Assembly: GCA_963513935.1 (NCBI GenBank)
Contig: OY740774.1
Span: 88,244,385-88,308,384 of the forward strand
Source of the DNA: Aphrophora alni
Lineage: Eukaryota > Arthropoda > Insecta > Hemiptera > Aphrophoridae
Length of the DNA stretch: 64,000 bases
Direction of reading: 5' to 3'
The notes beneath the pieces were generated by a model. The model saw only the letters and a program-made list of their open reading frames with translations, did not search any database and was not told where the DNA came from. Positions 23,441 through 34,902 of this stretch are shown one piece after another. The position numbers and the translations under genes were made by a program. Within the stretch, counting starts at the first letter, position 1; the number at the start of each line of letters is the position of its first letter.

Positions 23441-24440
23441 TTACTAAAGTAACTGATACAGTCTCCAGAGTGAACGAAATAAACTTCTAACCGGAGGAAT
23501 TGTATTTTAATAATATATTTATAGGGTACTTCTTTATGTAATCTTTAACTAAAATAACTGATACAGTCTCCAAGAGTGAACAAAATAAACTTCTAACCGG
23601 AGGAATTATTGTATTTTAATAATATATTTATAGGGTACTTTTTTATGTAACCTTTAACTAAAATAACTGATACAGTCTCCAAGAGTGAACAAAATAAACT
23701 TCTTACCGGAGGAATTGTTTTTTAATAATATATTTATAGGCTACTTTTTTATGTAACCTTTTACTAAAATAACTACTAACCGGAGGAATTGTATTTTAAT
23801 AATATATTTATAGGGTACTTTTTTATGTAACCTTTTACTAAAATAACTGATACAGTCTCCAACAGTGAACAAATTAAACTTGTAACCGAAGGAATTGTAT
23901 TTTAATAATATATTTATAGGGTACTTTTTTATGTAACCTTTTACTAAAATAACTGCTAACCGGAGGAATTGTATTTTAATAATATATTTATAGGGTACTT
24001 TTTTATGTAACCTTTTACTAAAATAACTGATACAGTCTCCAACAGTGAACAAATTAAACTTGTAACCGAAGGAATTGTATTTTAATAATATATTTATAGG
24101 CTACTTTTTTATGTAACCTTTTACTAAAATAACTGCTAACCGGAGGAATTGTATTTTAATAATATATTTATAGGGTACTTTTTTATGTAACCTTTTACTA
24201 AAATAACTGATACAGTCTCCAACAGTGAACAAATTAAACTTGTAACTGAAGGAATTGTATTTTAATAATATATTTATAGGGTACTTTTTTATGTAACCTT
24301 TTACTGAAATAACTGCTAACTGGAGGAATTGTATTTTAATAATATATTTATAGGGTACTTTTTTATGTAACCATTTACTACAATAACAGTGACAGTTGCC
24401 ATGAGTGAATAAAATAAACTCTAACCTGAGGAATTGTATT
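23440..24440. repeat. satellite with 180-bp higher-order unit
   Basis: TGATACAGTCTCC occurs at 23454, 23559, 23668, 23848, 24028 and 24208, with a diverged copy at about 24388. The first steps are about 105-109 bp. From 23668 the step is exactly 180 bp, made of one full monomer (about 112 bp) and one shortened by loss of the GATACAGTCTCC...AACTTG segment (about 68 bp). Open frames at 23741-24052 and 24101-24475 are translations of this satellite. Confidence 0.9.
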
Positions 24441-25200
24441 TTACTAATGTCTAATACTCTCCACCCTCCACACACAAAAAAAAATTCCCCTCAGATAATT
24501 ATTATTGTTATAAAGAAAAAAAATGTTTACATAAAAAAGAGCGGATGAAATTCCCATGAGAACTTTTTTTTTTTAAAGAAGAATTGTTAAAATTAAAAAT
24601 TACTCATTTTTGAAAATTGTTGAAAGTGTTTTAATATATAATAATTATGAAAAGTCCAAAAAGAGGGAGGGATCAAAAACTTGTCAATAGAATATGAACA
24701 ATTTCTAAAAGTTGTGAAATCACTTTACTTTATTACAATTACGATTTTTCGAACAACGATTGTGAAAAAAGTTCTAAAAATCTAGAACAATTCATACGTA
24801 TAGTTCAGATTAAGATAACATGTTTTGTCTTTTAACTTTGTTTGAATGCTTGTTTTTCGTCTTATGAGCTGGATTTATCTGGAAATATGGTGCTAAAAAT
24901 GGTGTACAACTCATATATTATAATGATAAAATAAATTGTATTAATGCAAAGGCCAATAAAAAAAATGTTACATACATTGTTGGAGATCAAAAGATAATAC
25001 AGTTATCGGAAAAAAAAATCTTTGTAATTTATTGCAGCATTTGGAAGTCTATGATTTGTTATTATTATTAATTTACAATTAGGAATTGAAATTCCAAGAA
25101 AAGAGCATAAAATAAAGACCTCTAGCCTTTCCTGAAACAAGGAAAAATTAATTAACTTTTTAAAAGTTTGTTTGGGATTTACTAATATAAATAATAAGAT
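24441..25200. other. non-coding AT-rich spacer
   Basis: Nothing recognised except a family A-like fragment at about 25095-25130 (AAGAAAAGAGCATAAAATAA, AGACCTCTAGCC). Confidence 0.4.
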
Positions 25201-25204
25201 TTAA

Positions 25205-25600
25205 TAAAATACAGGTAGGCTACAGTAATGGGAAAGTTAATTGTAAATCTCGTTGCTAATAACTATTACATGACCAGTAAGTAATCACCAATATTTAGAT
25301 GTATTATTATATACTGTTAACACTTTCACTGCTGAAAAATAAGTATATACCATCACCTATGGCTAAAATTTTTTATGTCAATTCATTTCAGTTGGTCTGG
25401 CGCCGACCTTTGTCGGCGCGCGCCTCATGGCAGCGCTAGCGACGCCGCGCCGACTAAAGTCGGCGCGAGCACCTAACGTGTTTTAATGTATTTTAGTCGT
25501 GCCTATACACTAGCCTACATCATACGTGTTTGTGAGTGCGTCATATGTTTTGATAAATTGGAAATTCTACCAGGCTATTATAATGGTACAGAGTAGGGAC
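25205..25600. repeat. paralogous segment, filled-site copy
   Basis: Left part (GGGAAAGTTAATTGTAA, ATGTATTATTATATACTG) and right part (TGTATTTTAG, CCTAC..CATC..ACGTGTT) align to 48100-48290, where the central 162 bp is absent. This identifies 25321-25482 as an insertion. Confidence 0.75.
25321..25482. mobile_element. 162-bp piggyBac-like MITE with GC-rich hairpins
   Basis: Flanked by TTAA at 25317-25320 and 25483-25486. The left terminus CACTTTCACTGCTG is close to the CACGTTCACTGCTG terminus of the full element at 11080. The right terminus read in reverse is AACACGTTAGGTGCT, a weaker match. The interior carries two hairpins, GCGCCGACctttGTCGGCGC and GCGCCGACtaaaGTCGGCGC, in an otherwise AT-rich area. 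The paralogous empty site at 48.2 kb supports insertion. Confidence 0.75.
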
Positions 25601-25894
25601 ACGCGAACACCGTCCGGAAGTCCGTGAATACAACCGGAAGTAAGCAATCTCAATGACATCGTCACAATAATTCTGATAAAAATAACTCTGCTTCCCATAA
25701 TTTGAAGTGATGCGGGATTTGGGTTGCGTCCTTGTGCCAAAATGTCATTTTAAAAACAATAGTATTCTATACTGTGAACAGTAGAGTTCCCATAGTAGCA
25801 CAGGTAACAATTTGATCACATTTTATTATAGTAGTATGAAATTTGTCTATTACACTTAACGGACAATGAATTCATTACACTTTATTCCCTTCTT

Positions 25895-26048
25895 GTTTAA
25901 AGGCGAAAAACATTTCAGTCATCATCGTCTTACATAAGAAACGAAGAAAAGAAGATGAGAAAACTCCTAGTCCTGTAATACTACAGAGTGAAGGTACAAG
26001 ACTTGATTAAAAGAGACCTGTTAGGAAAGATGAAAGAGAGAAATATAA
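25895..26048 (+). repeat. family A repeat, 5' copy
   Basis: Starts CTTGTTTAAAGGCGAAAA, then CATTTCAGTCATCATCG, and runs to GGAAAGATGAAAGAGAG; this copy defines the family's 5' end. Confidence 0.75.
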
Positions 26049-26339
26049 ACCATTTAATGTGTTTTATTAAATTCCTACGATTTTCTTTTGATCAAATATT
26101 TACAAAGATGTCGTTGTGTTTGTGTTAAAAAGGCAAACTATGTTGAAATTTTTGACAGTTAACCCTACATAATGGTATGAAGAACTTCCCAGAATGGTCC
26201 CTGTTTTTCTCCTTTAATTTTTTTTTAATTCGCCTAAAATAGTAATCAAAATATATAATAAAAAGAAGTCTAGAATGTGCGTGCCGGTAAAACTTAAAAA
26301 ACTAATTCCGGTACAATCAAAGGTGGTATATGGTGTGAT

Positions 26340-26740
26340 AGTCCTCTATTGCCCATCCGTGAAGAAGGTTTCCGTTTAGTCTCCAAGGGCGTCCATTGGA
26401 AGATAAAAGGGCCGAACTTATGACCGAAAAATACAAGGGAAATACAGTATTTATCCCCAGAATAGCACTGATATCGACTGAATTACCATTCCAATTAAAG
26501 AGACTGCAATTTCCAATCAAACTAGCCTATAGTTTTACTATTAACAAATCGCAGGGACAAACTTTAAAGTATTGCGGCATAAGTCTCAAGATTCCTGCTT
26601 TTCTCACGGTCAATTTACGTAGCTTGCTCTCGAGTAGGAAATCCGAAAAATTTGTTTATATATACCTCAGATAACAAAATGAAAAATGTTGTTTATAAAC
26701 AAGTATTCTAAATTGTTATAATGTTTTCAATAAAAAGCTT
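26340..26740 (+). pseudogene. Helitron helicase (RepHel) C-terminal fragment
   Basis: The frame at 26396-26674 reads KYKGNTVFIPRIALISTELP, then FQLKRLQFPIKLAYSFTINK, SQGQTLKYCGISL. This is the Pif1-like helicase block FIPRI...FKRRQFPVKLAFAMTINKSQGQTL of Helitrons. After a frameshift near 26595 it continues CFSHGQFT and ACSRVGNPKNLFIYIP, the family's SHGQLYVA-(C/L)SRV ending. Only the last quarter of the helicase remains, with a frameshift, so it is inactive. Confidence 0.85.
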
Positions 26741-26989
26741 TTACTTCTTATATTTTGAGGTTTATCTCCTTATATTCCAACTACCACACAATCCTATAGC
26801 CCCGGATCCTCTTGACAAAGGTACAGTTAACTGAGTAAATTTCTACTTTGTAAAAATACTTTATTTAACTCATTACTATCATTTTTAGGGTCTTGCGCAT
26901 GATTCTTCAAATAGGTGGTAGCAGACGGGTTTGCGAATATTTTGAAATCATAATCATATTCAACATTTATTCGTGAATAACATATGTTA

Positions 26990-27022
26990 GAAGTCCCGGG
27001 CGAAGCCGGGTTAAACCACTAG
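26990..27022 (+). mobile_element. Helitron 3' terminus (hairpin plus CTAG)
   Basis: The hairpin CCCGGGCGAAGCCGGG lies at 26995-27010, followed by TTAAACCACTAG ending at 27022 and then T. A GC-rich hairpin about 10 nt before a CTRR end, with T after it, is the classic Helitron terminus. It lies about 280 bp downstream of the helicase fragment on the same strand. Confidence 0.85.
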
Positions 27023-27354
27023 TATTATCTAAAACCCAACTCAGATTTTATATCATTTTTCTCAGAACAGTCCATAGAATTCATCTATGTAATTGAGTAA
27101 AAATGATCGAGTTAGTAAGTCAGGAATGAAAAATATTGCAGTAAAATAGGCAAAATGTCAAAAAATTGCCCTATATGTAAAGTCAAGATTTTTCAAGATA
27201 TACAAAAGTTTTGGAATTCATTTGTAAATAAAAGTTGGTAAAAAAAAAAAAAATCATTTTTCGAAAAGATACACAGTGAAAAATAATTTTTTATGAAAAA
27301 AGTAGAAAATTGTGAAAAGTTAGGTTTATATTGAAAAATTAACCAAAAATAGTA

Positions 27355-28330
27355 CGAAGGGCGTTCAATAAGTAGAGACAAATAGGCAGTGTTAAAGTGT
27401 TTTATTATATATATAGGTAAAACTTTTTTCTATTTTTCAACATAACCCCCCCCCCCCCTACATTTGAACACTTTTCCCATCGCCGTACCAGCTTTTTTAT
27501 GCCTTCAGTGAAAAATTCTTTACTTTGGCGTCGAAGCCAGACTTGCACCGCTGTCTTTACATCTTCATTGTTTTCAAATCTCTTACCTCGCAAAACTTCT
27601 TTCATAGGTCCAAACAAGTGAAAATCTGATGGAGACAAATCAGGACTATAAGGAGGGTGGGGTAGGTCTTCCCAGTTCAATCTTTCAATAGTTTCCAGTG
27701 TTTCATAAGCTTTGTGCGGCGAGCATTGTCTTGGAGAAAAAACACTCCCTTGCTCCTCAAACCCCGTCTCTTACTCAGAATTACTGGCTTCACTTTTGCT
27801 TCCAGTTCTTCCCTGTAGTACTCTCCATTAACAGTGCGTTGGGTTTCCAGGTAGCCACAGAAAATTGGACCTTTAAAGTCCCCAAAAATGGTAAGCTTGA
27901 CTTTTCCAGCTTTTGGTTGGGTTTTGAATTTTTTCGTTACAGGATAAGACGCACGTTACCACTCCATGCCTTGGCGCTTGGACTCAGGTTCAAAGTTATG
28001 TATCCTAGTTTCATTACAAGTGACAATTCTTTCCAAAAAGCTTCTCTTTCTTCCTCATAATTGTCTTTTCAGTTCCTGGCAGATTTGAAGCCTGACATTT
28101 TTGTGGTTGTCTGTCAACAGTTTTGGAACTCAACGTGCTCATGTTTTGCGGTATTTCAACTTCTTACGAATGATTGAGTGGACAGTGCCTACGCTAGTAT
28201 GACAAGTTTCAGCTATTTGACCCACTGTAATTCTTCGGAGTTCCTGTATAAGAGTTTCGATTCGGTTTTCCATCAAACCATTTGAAAGCTCAATCGGTCG
28301 GCCTGAACGTTGCATATCACTCCAAGTTTT
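27355..28330 (-). pseudogene. mariner transposase, near full length, first catalytic Asp lost
   Basis: On the minus strand, pieces in changing frames cover the family from the helix-turn-helix (ELRRITVGQIAETCHTSVGT, VHSIIRKKLKY) to the C-terminus (KKLVRRWEKCSN). The first catalytic block reads VTCNETRIHNFEP, where mariners have TCDETW; the Asp is Asn. The second block FLQDNARR and third YSPDLSPSDFHLF keep their Asp residues. The open piece at 27405-27680 is the C-terminal 90 codons. CGAAGGGCGTTCAATAAG at 27355, after TA, looks like the terminal repeat at one end; the opposite terminus is not found. Confidence 0.85.
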
Positions 28331-28830
28331 ACCGATCTATTCACTTATAAAAGTTTGCTAAACTTATTCATTTGCTTAACCTAACTAATCCTAGTTACAT
28401 TTTTAACAATGATTTGAATGATGGGAAATACGAAAAATCGCTTACAAAAATGTATCACAACATCAATTTTTCTAAACTTTAAGCACCTATAATTCCTAAA
28501 CTAGTGGGTATCAAAAAAATACAAAGAATAAGAAAGTCTTATAATTTTGTGAAAAATGAGAAAACACAATAAAATATAGACAGCTTTATAAGAAGTTTTA
28601 AAGTTGGGCGCCAATTGGTTAATAACAGTCAACTTTTTAAGTTTGCATAACGGTTTTTTAATTACAATGAAATAAGTTAGTAATGAAGGTTCCCCATTTA
28701 AAGTTTTTCGACAGATTAATAGTTTACTAGATGTCAATGCTAGGAAAGATAAAATGATCATTTCATATATTAGGGCCTATATGAATGATGTTGGTTACAC
28801 ATGGTCTCAAATGTACACTGAACAAAATAT
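28331..28830. other. non-coding spacer
   Basis: AT-rich; no repeat or exon recognised. Confidence 0.4.
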
Positions 28831-28833
28831 TAC

Positions 28834-29388
28834 GTACAGTATCCTTGAGGTAAGAATGTGCCTGAGGTGGTGAGGAAAAGAGGGCCCCCACACTTCGTTT
28901 GTTGCGTTTGCTTTCAACGGTACAACCCCAATAAAAAATATATAGACCTCAAATGCTTCTGTGTAAACGCGTATCCTATTTGTGTTCCTTTTATCGGTGT
29001 GAATAAGAATAAAACGTTTACAAAAACCTGTCACGAAGTTGTAACTTTAGGATTAAATGTAACTAAGCAGTAATTTGTGTACCTAGTTTTCTTGGAATGG
29101 GTTGTACTGTCAAGTCAGGCTAAGGAAGCAAGTAGAAGGGAAGACACGCCCATTACACCAGACACACTGCTAATCTGAGGCTACTGTATCTATTTCTATT
29201 GTACATAACGAATTTTGTCACACAAGCACACACATTCATAACATTAAATTATATTTGAAAATATATTAATTAATAATTATTAGAAATAAAGTATAATTAT
29301 TAAAAAATAATGGAAACAATTCATGACAATAAAAAAAACGAAACACATACGGGGCCAGCAGCGACGCACACCTCTTTCTCCCTCGTTC
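28834..29388 (+). repeat. family B interspersed repeat, copy 1 (longest)
   Basis: Starts GTACAGTATCCTTGAGGTAA and includes CACTTCGTTTGTTGCGT, CGGTACAACCCCAATAAAAA, GTGTAAACGCGTA, GTCACGAAGTTGTAACTTTA, AACTAAGCAGTAATTTGTG and ACACGCCCATTACACC. It shares its first 350 bp with 43339-43690 and its last 330 bp with 32836-33166. No coding potential, tail or terminal repeats were seen; 70-75 codon frames inside are not conserved as protein. Confidence 0.85.
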
Positions 29389-29539
29389 GGTTAAACTCGG
29401 CTCCCCCGAGTTTACCCGATTGAGCGTTTTCACGTCGGAGCCTGAACTAATTTTCATATTTTATATTTAAATTTGAACGAAATCGGTAGAGCCGATTTTG
29501 AGAAACTACATCTTAACATCGCCGATTTTCTCTGAATAC

Positions 29540-29764
29540 TTTAATGGAGTTAAATCGAGAGATATTCTCTGGGGCTCACTCATAGGGAGTGCCGGTGTTG
29601 CGTACTCGAAGACCATATCTGGGTCTATCTCTCTTGACCAACTGTTGTTCTCTTCCGACCTTGACACTATTAGATTATTCGAGGGTCTTGATTTTATATT
29701 CTTTTCTTCATTTTTTTTTATTAGGAGATGATGACTGAAAAGCTTTTTGCCTTTAAACAACAAG
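29540..29764 (-). repeat. family A repeat, minus-strand copy
   Basis: Contains CACTCATAGGGAGTGCCGG, TCTCTTGACCAACTGTTG, GACACTATTAGATTATTCGA and GCCTTTAAACAACAAG. Confidence 0.8.
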
Positions 29765-30160
29765 GGGAAAATAATAAATCACGTGACAATTCGATTAATT
29801 GTGAATTTTTAAAATAATAAATAAGTAGTTGTACATTTGTATTAGTATTTTTCAATACTAAATTTAAAGTTTCATAAATATCTGTATCCGTAAAAGAATT
29901 GCACACGGAAAAAAAAAACAGCTTTTGGTTTTATGAGCTTGACCCATTTTCAACATAAAAATAAACAGTTTATATATTTTTGTAATAAATATTACATCTG
30001 CATTGTTATACAAATATTAGTGATAATTTAAGGTAAAACTTCCTAAAGAATTATCGTAATTTAAAAAAAGAAGTTTAAACTAAATATTGAAATAGAAGCC
30101 ATAGATTATTTTTTTAATGATGTCTTTTAGAGCAGACCAACAGAAGTTTATCACCTTTTG
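29765..30160. other. non-coding spacer
   Basis: AT-rich, nothing recognised. Confidence 0.4.
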
Positions 30161-30164
30161 ATGG

Positions 30165-30345
30165 TGTCGGGAAACATTCCTAGATTGAGCTGCCTGTATC
30201 GAAAGTTGAGGCGAGGACAGAAAACCACATCCTCACTAGGGTGTCTAAATGTCACTCTTTAATCAATCGTTCCACACTGCCTTTAAGATTTGATGTCCTA
30301 CACAATACAAAACGCTCTTACTAAACCATAGAATTGATACTTTTT
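30165..30345 (+). repeat. single diverged copy of the 266-bp repeat
   Basis: GAGGACAGAAAACCACATCC, ATCAATCGTTCCACAC, GATGTCCTACACAA and GGCATTGCTTCT match, in order, the unit tandemly repeated at 58.4-59.5 kb. Confidence 0.7.
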
Positions 30346-30985
30346 AACAATGGCATTGCTTCTCAAATTTATGTTTATAGAAATGTATACTATTTTTTTA
30401 AAATAATTAGTTTTTTAAATTTTTTTTATAGTGTATGATGTATTCTCACATTCTATATTGAAAAATCCCCACTGCTCTTGTCTCTAAATGACCAACACAT
30501 TTTGAGAAAGTTAATGCACCGACCGACAGTAACAGTCCTGAGGCACTAAATTCCAAATAAAGCCTGATCAGCGACGTGGTTTTGATTTCATAATATATTA
30601 CAGAGAGAGATATAACGGTACAAGAAAGCTGGCCCTGGAGGGATACGGTTGTAATTATATAACCGGACTGGTTGTTGCCCTCTGTCTGCATCCGCACTCA
30701 CACAAAGTGTACCAAAATGTTAAATTATGGGTTGCAGAAATATTCTGCCACACTCTGTATATAAAAGCGAATATAAAAGAGGAAAGAAATGCATGTTTAA
30801 CGATTTTTCGACTGTGCGAAGCTAAATTTTGTTTTATTTGTGTTTGTTACGTTGCTACGGTGAAACGTGTCTTTACAGTTTCAAAATGGCGGTCACGCTG
30901 AACAGGTACTGTACGTTCTGAAAGTGGACGTGAGTGCTCCGTTTGGATGCTCGCTGGTAGTGTTAAACTCTTCTTGGTTTTTTTT
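30346..30985. other. non-coding spacer
   Basis: No recognised feature. Confidence 0.4.
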
Positions 30986-30989
30986 TTTT

Positions 30990-31175
30990 AAAGTCGAAGA
31001 ACCTTTCGATCATCATCTTCTTTTATAAAAAATAGAAGAAAAGAGTGTAAATAATGACCCCCTCCCTCTAGTCCTAGAATACCCTAATAGTGACAGATTC
31101 AGAAGAGAATGAAAGTTGATCGAGAGACTAAATAGGGAAAACAAAAGAGAGTGATCTAACCCAATAATTTGTAAA
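30990..31175 (+). repeat. family A repeat, plus-strand copy
   Basis: Contains CCTTTCGATCATCATCTTC, CCTAATAGTGACAGATTCAG, GTTGATCGAGAGAC and GAGAGTGATCTAACCCAA. Confidence 0.75.
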
Positions 31176-31267
31176 ATAATGACCTATAGTAGCTACTAGC
31201 AAAACGGGAGTGCCGATGGAGGCCAGGTAGCCACGTAGACCGCACACACACACAAGCGCAGGGGATT

Positions 31268-31571
31268 ACTGATGGGTCCATTTGTCTGTGCGCGCGGCTT
31301 GCTATGGCGCGGCGGGGAAGAGGGGAGTGGTTATCGCTCATTTCCAAAAACATGTGGTCCCGCGCGGCGCGCCGGACGTAGATTATTCACCTGTCTTCAA
31401 TGTAGCGTCGAGTTGTTTGTAAACATCATGTTTCTATATGCACTACAAATCTTGTAAACTGTAATTATGCCTCGCGAAAGGTAGACAAACATAGTTGGGT
31501 GAGTGAGCCCTACTTTTACAGTACGGCTAGTAGCGTCAGAGCCGCGCGCACAGACAAATGGTCCCATCAGT
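31268..31571. repeat. 304-bp inverted-repeat element (32-bp arms)
   Basis: The arms at 31268-31299 and 31540-31571 are complementary with one mismatch. They include CCATTTGTCTGTGCGCGCGG and its complement. The interior is GC-rich (GGCGCGGCGGGG, CGCGCGGCGCGCCGG) compared with the surroundings. A MITE is likely; no clear target duplication. Confidence 0.85.
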
Positions 31572-32339
31572 AGGATCGGCCGCGTCCCCTACTATACTTG
31601 ACCAATCAAAATATAATTTTGTTTATTTATAATTTTCTTTTGACTTTTTTAGTATTTTTGAACTCTATATATTATAAACAAGTAAAATGATAACAAACTA
31701 TGTATATTTACTATAAATTGTACGTTGTTTGGTATCATTTTTCACATTCCACGTAATCCAATAGTCTATATCAATCCACAAGCTTTTCAGGTTTATAAAA
31801 ACTCAAACTTGTAATGTAATCGCATTGTAATTTATTATTCAAATATACTCAAATATTATTTAAATAATATATAGACTCAAATTATATTTACAAGTATAAT
31901 TTACAAATAATATTCACATAATTTATAATAATACATTATCCTTGTAATATAATAAATAAATAAATAAATTATCCTTATCTCGATTATCCTTATAACAGGA
32001 TCAATTTCGGAAGTACAAAAATGTATTAGAAATTGTGCACAATTTAATGCTGTAGGCTACAAAATGATTTCTTGATTTTTCGTCTAATTTAATGAAAACA
32101 CGATTTTGCCCTCTCCTCCGTTATAAGTTCCTTAAAGATGTTTTAGTGATTTATAGATATTTTCGCACATATACTTAGGGGAAATTATTTGAAGAGTCGA
32201 AATATGTCAAGTTTTTGGTGATATAAAAATTTTGAGGTTCGAGTTTAAACATTTTTTTGGAATGTTGTCTCTCCGTCTCTACAAACACTTGGATCACCCT
32301 CAGAGGCTCTATAGTAAACCCGAGGGTCAAAGCTGTTTT
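31572..32339. other. non-coding spacer
   Basis: AT-rich; (AAAT)n-like run near 31950-31970; nothing else recognised. Confidence 0.4.
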
Positions 32340-32505
32340 TGCATCTTTTTTCATGAGTCTTGAGTTAGATCCGTCTCTATTGACCAACTCTTGTTCTTTT
32401 CCGATCCTAGCGTAGAGTTTTCGAGAGCTAAGGGATTTATTTTATGTTCCTTTCTTATAAGGCAATGATGCCCGAAAGGGTTTTCGCCTTTAAACAACAA
32501 GAAAA
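32340..32505 (-). repeat. family A repeat, minus-strand copy
   Basis: Contains GAGTTAGATCCGTCTCTATT, TTTCCGATCCTAGCGTAG, GGCAATGATGCCCGAAAGGG and GCCTTTAAACAACAAG, giving the fullest 5' end on the minus strand. Confidence 0.8.
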
Positions 32506-32835
32506 AACAGATTTTAATGAATTTTTTGTTTGTGGAGGTAATTTGTGCATCTAAATTAGTCCTATATCCATTTCCCTCCTTCCCAATGATAATCAATTTC
32601 TATGGTAAATGTATGATATTTTCCCGTATAATTATCAAAGTTTGTAAATCATTGTTATTGTTTCTACTAGTTATTATATTAGTTAATTGTTTTGTCTGTT
32701 ATTTAAACTTTATCTAATATTGTATTTTACTTAAACTCATTGCTCTTCAATATCGTTTTTTATTAACAGTCTTAGGCCTATCATTCTCGATTTACTATTT
32801 AGGTTGGATTAAGTTAGGTTAGATTAGTGGATAGA

Positions 32836-33166
32836 TGTACAATGTAACTAAGCAGTAATTTGTGTACCTAGTTTTCTTGGAATGGGTTGTACCGTCAAGT
32901 CAGGCTAGGGAAGCAAGTAGAAGGGAAGACACGCCCATTACACCAGACACACTGCTAATCTGAGGCTACTGTATCTATTTCTATTAACGAATTTTGTCAC
33001 ACAAGCACACACATTCATAATATTAAATTATATTCTAAAACATATTAATTAATAATTATTAGAAATAAAGTATAATTATTAAAAAAATAATGGAAACAAT
33101 TGGTGACAATAACAAAACTAAACACACCCGGAACCAGCAGCGATGCACAGCTCTTTCTCCCCCGTT
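32836..33166 (+). repeat. family B repeat, copy 2 (3' part)
   Basis: Begins AATGTAACTAAGCAGTAATT and runs through TAATAATTATTAGAAATAAA to CTCTTTCTCCC, matching copy 1. Confidence 0.85.
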
Positions 33167-33203
33167 ATGGGTTGAGGGTGAAATGAGTACTGTGGTGAAT
33201 GTG

Positions 33204-33355
33204 AACAATATGAAACACTGAAACCCCCACCACAAGTTTAATAACAATGAGGCAAATAAATATTTTATTTTATTTTACTTGTGTGTGTGTAACAAAAACA
33301 CACAAGTTCGTTAATTACCAAACTTGTGGTGGGGATTTCAGTGTTTCATATTGTT
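33204..33355. repeat. 152-bp inverted repeat (36-bp arms)
   Basis: Arms at 33204-33239 and 33320-33355, one mismatch; each contains AACAATATGAAACACTGAAA or its complement. The loop has a second smaller hairpin, ACTTGTGTGT and ACACACAAGT. Confidence 0.88.
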
Positions 33356-34035
33356 AGGTTGGTGGGTTAGTTTCTTATATTAATGTTTATGTTTATTTCT
33401 GAGAAATTTATAGGTGAATTATTATTTATGTTCTTTTTTGATTTTAGTTTTAAATTATTTACATCCAATCTATTTTATATATTTACTTCAAAATCATTAT
33501 GATTCTACTTTTCATGCTAAGCTATATTTTGACTTGTTACAAAAAGGAATAAAATTGGCCCCAATACGGATCATTGAGGGAGACCAGTAGATGTTTTCAA
33601 TACTTTGGAGGCTGCCAGTGATTTAATACTGTCATTAGAATATTGAATTTCAACAAATCGTTGACATTTTTCATAAAAATGCTTATTCACTTGACAGCTG
33701 AGCTTCTAATTTCTTAAGCATTGATTTTGGACAAAATTATATCAAAATTTATTCTGTCAAAAGCTTTATATTAGCGTTTTGTTGTTATTAAGTGAATTTT
33801 ACACCTTATTTACAAAGTAAACTTGTACTGTTTTTGATAAAACCACGTTGATAGAACTTAAAATTCAATTAGAAAATTAAGTAATCTATCTAGGTGAATT
33901 CTTTCAAAACGTTTAGCAAAAACTGATTGAAGAGTTTTAGATCTCATGTTTTATACATGGGTTATCACTAAACTTTGGTTATTTTTAGTTAATCAGGATA
34001 ACCACCATAAAGCAAAGAACAGTTGATAACATTAG
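33356..34035. other. non-coding spacer
   Basis: No feature recognised. Confidence 0.4.
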
Positions 34036-34038
34036 TCA

Positions 34039-34320
34039 ATGGCATGGGCGTCATCACCAGTTCATTATGGGGGGGGGGGACATATGCCGGGGGTCTAGGG
34101 GTATGGAAATTTTTTTAAATTAAACTTCTCAAAACATTGTTTTTATGCATTTATTTATGCGTTTGTAACAGAAATGTAATGTTAAAAACTCTAGTAAAGA
34201 CAAAGCCCGATGTTTACCTTTTAAGGTTTTAAGTAAATCATTCGTTTTTAGCAAAAATATTTTTACATCTCAAATATTGGGGGGGACGCGTCCCCCGTCC
34301 CCCCGGCGATGATGCCAATG
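34039..34320. mobile_element. G-run-terminated MITE candidate
   Basis: Loose inverted ends: CATGGGCGTCATCACC on the left and, in reverse, CATTGGCATCATCGCC on the right. Each is followed inward by long G or C runs and a GGGGGACGCGTCCCCC palindrome at about 34280. TCAATGG flanks both sides (34036 and 34321). Confidence 0.5.
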
Positions 34321-34900
34321 GTCAATGGTCTATGTAAATTTGAGCAACTCCTTTTTGAAGGTCGCTGTCTAAAGAAACACAAAATTAAGTGTTTTAAAAA
34401 GTGTAAATGACTAACAATCAGTACTGATGGTGTTATTTCCTCAAGGAAGTATTATGCCTACAAAATGTTATTTATTTTCTGACAAAGTAGTTTCTTATTT
34501 AATAAAATTCTTAGGGAATTAAAATTCAAGATGGAACCAGAGTTAATATCGCAGTTTATGAAATTAGCGATACAATCCCGGAACTAGCTTCCCGCCCCCC
34601 CTCTTCCTCCGCATAACTTGTTCCTTAATAGCCCACCTTAGCGGGAGCTAGGCCAGTTGCTTTTTTAATTTCAAACTACAATCTCTTAAACAATAATCAG
34701 CAACTTTCATCTGTTGTAACTGTGCCTGGAAATCAGAATAATTGAGAAGTGAGGTGCCGATAACGGAAAGTACTGCACTAACTTTCTTGGATATATGCGA
34801 TTATTTTCAGTTATCCTGTTTTTCGTCGTCATGTCTGCAGTTTCGGCCTCGAAGGGTTATTTTTAGAGGTTTTTTATAAGACTACACATGACACGAAAAA
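34321..34900. other. non-coding spacer
   Basis: No feature recognised; a C-run near 34592. Confidence 0.4.
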
Positions 34901-34902
34901 TA

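Noticed and set aside
23741..24475. Open frames of 103 and 124 codons (minus)
   Set aside because: They are translations of the 180-bp satellite; the repeated peptide follows the DNA period and has no independent support.
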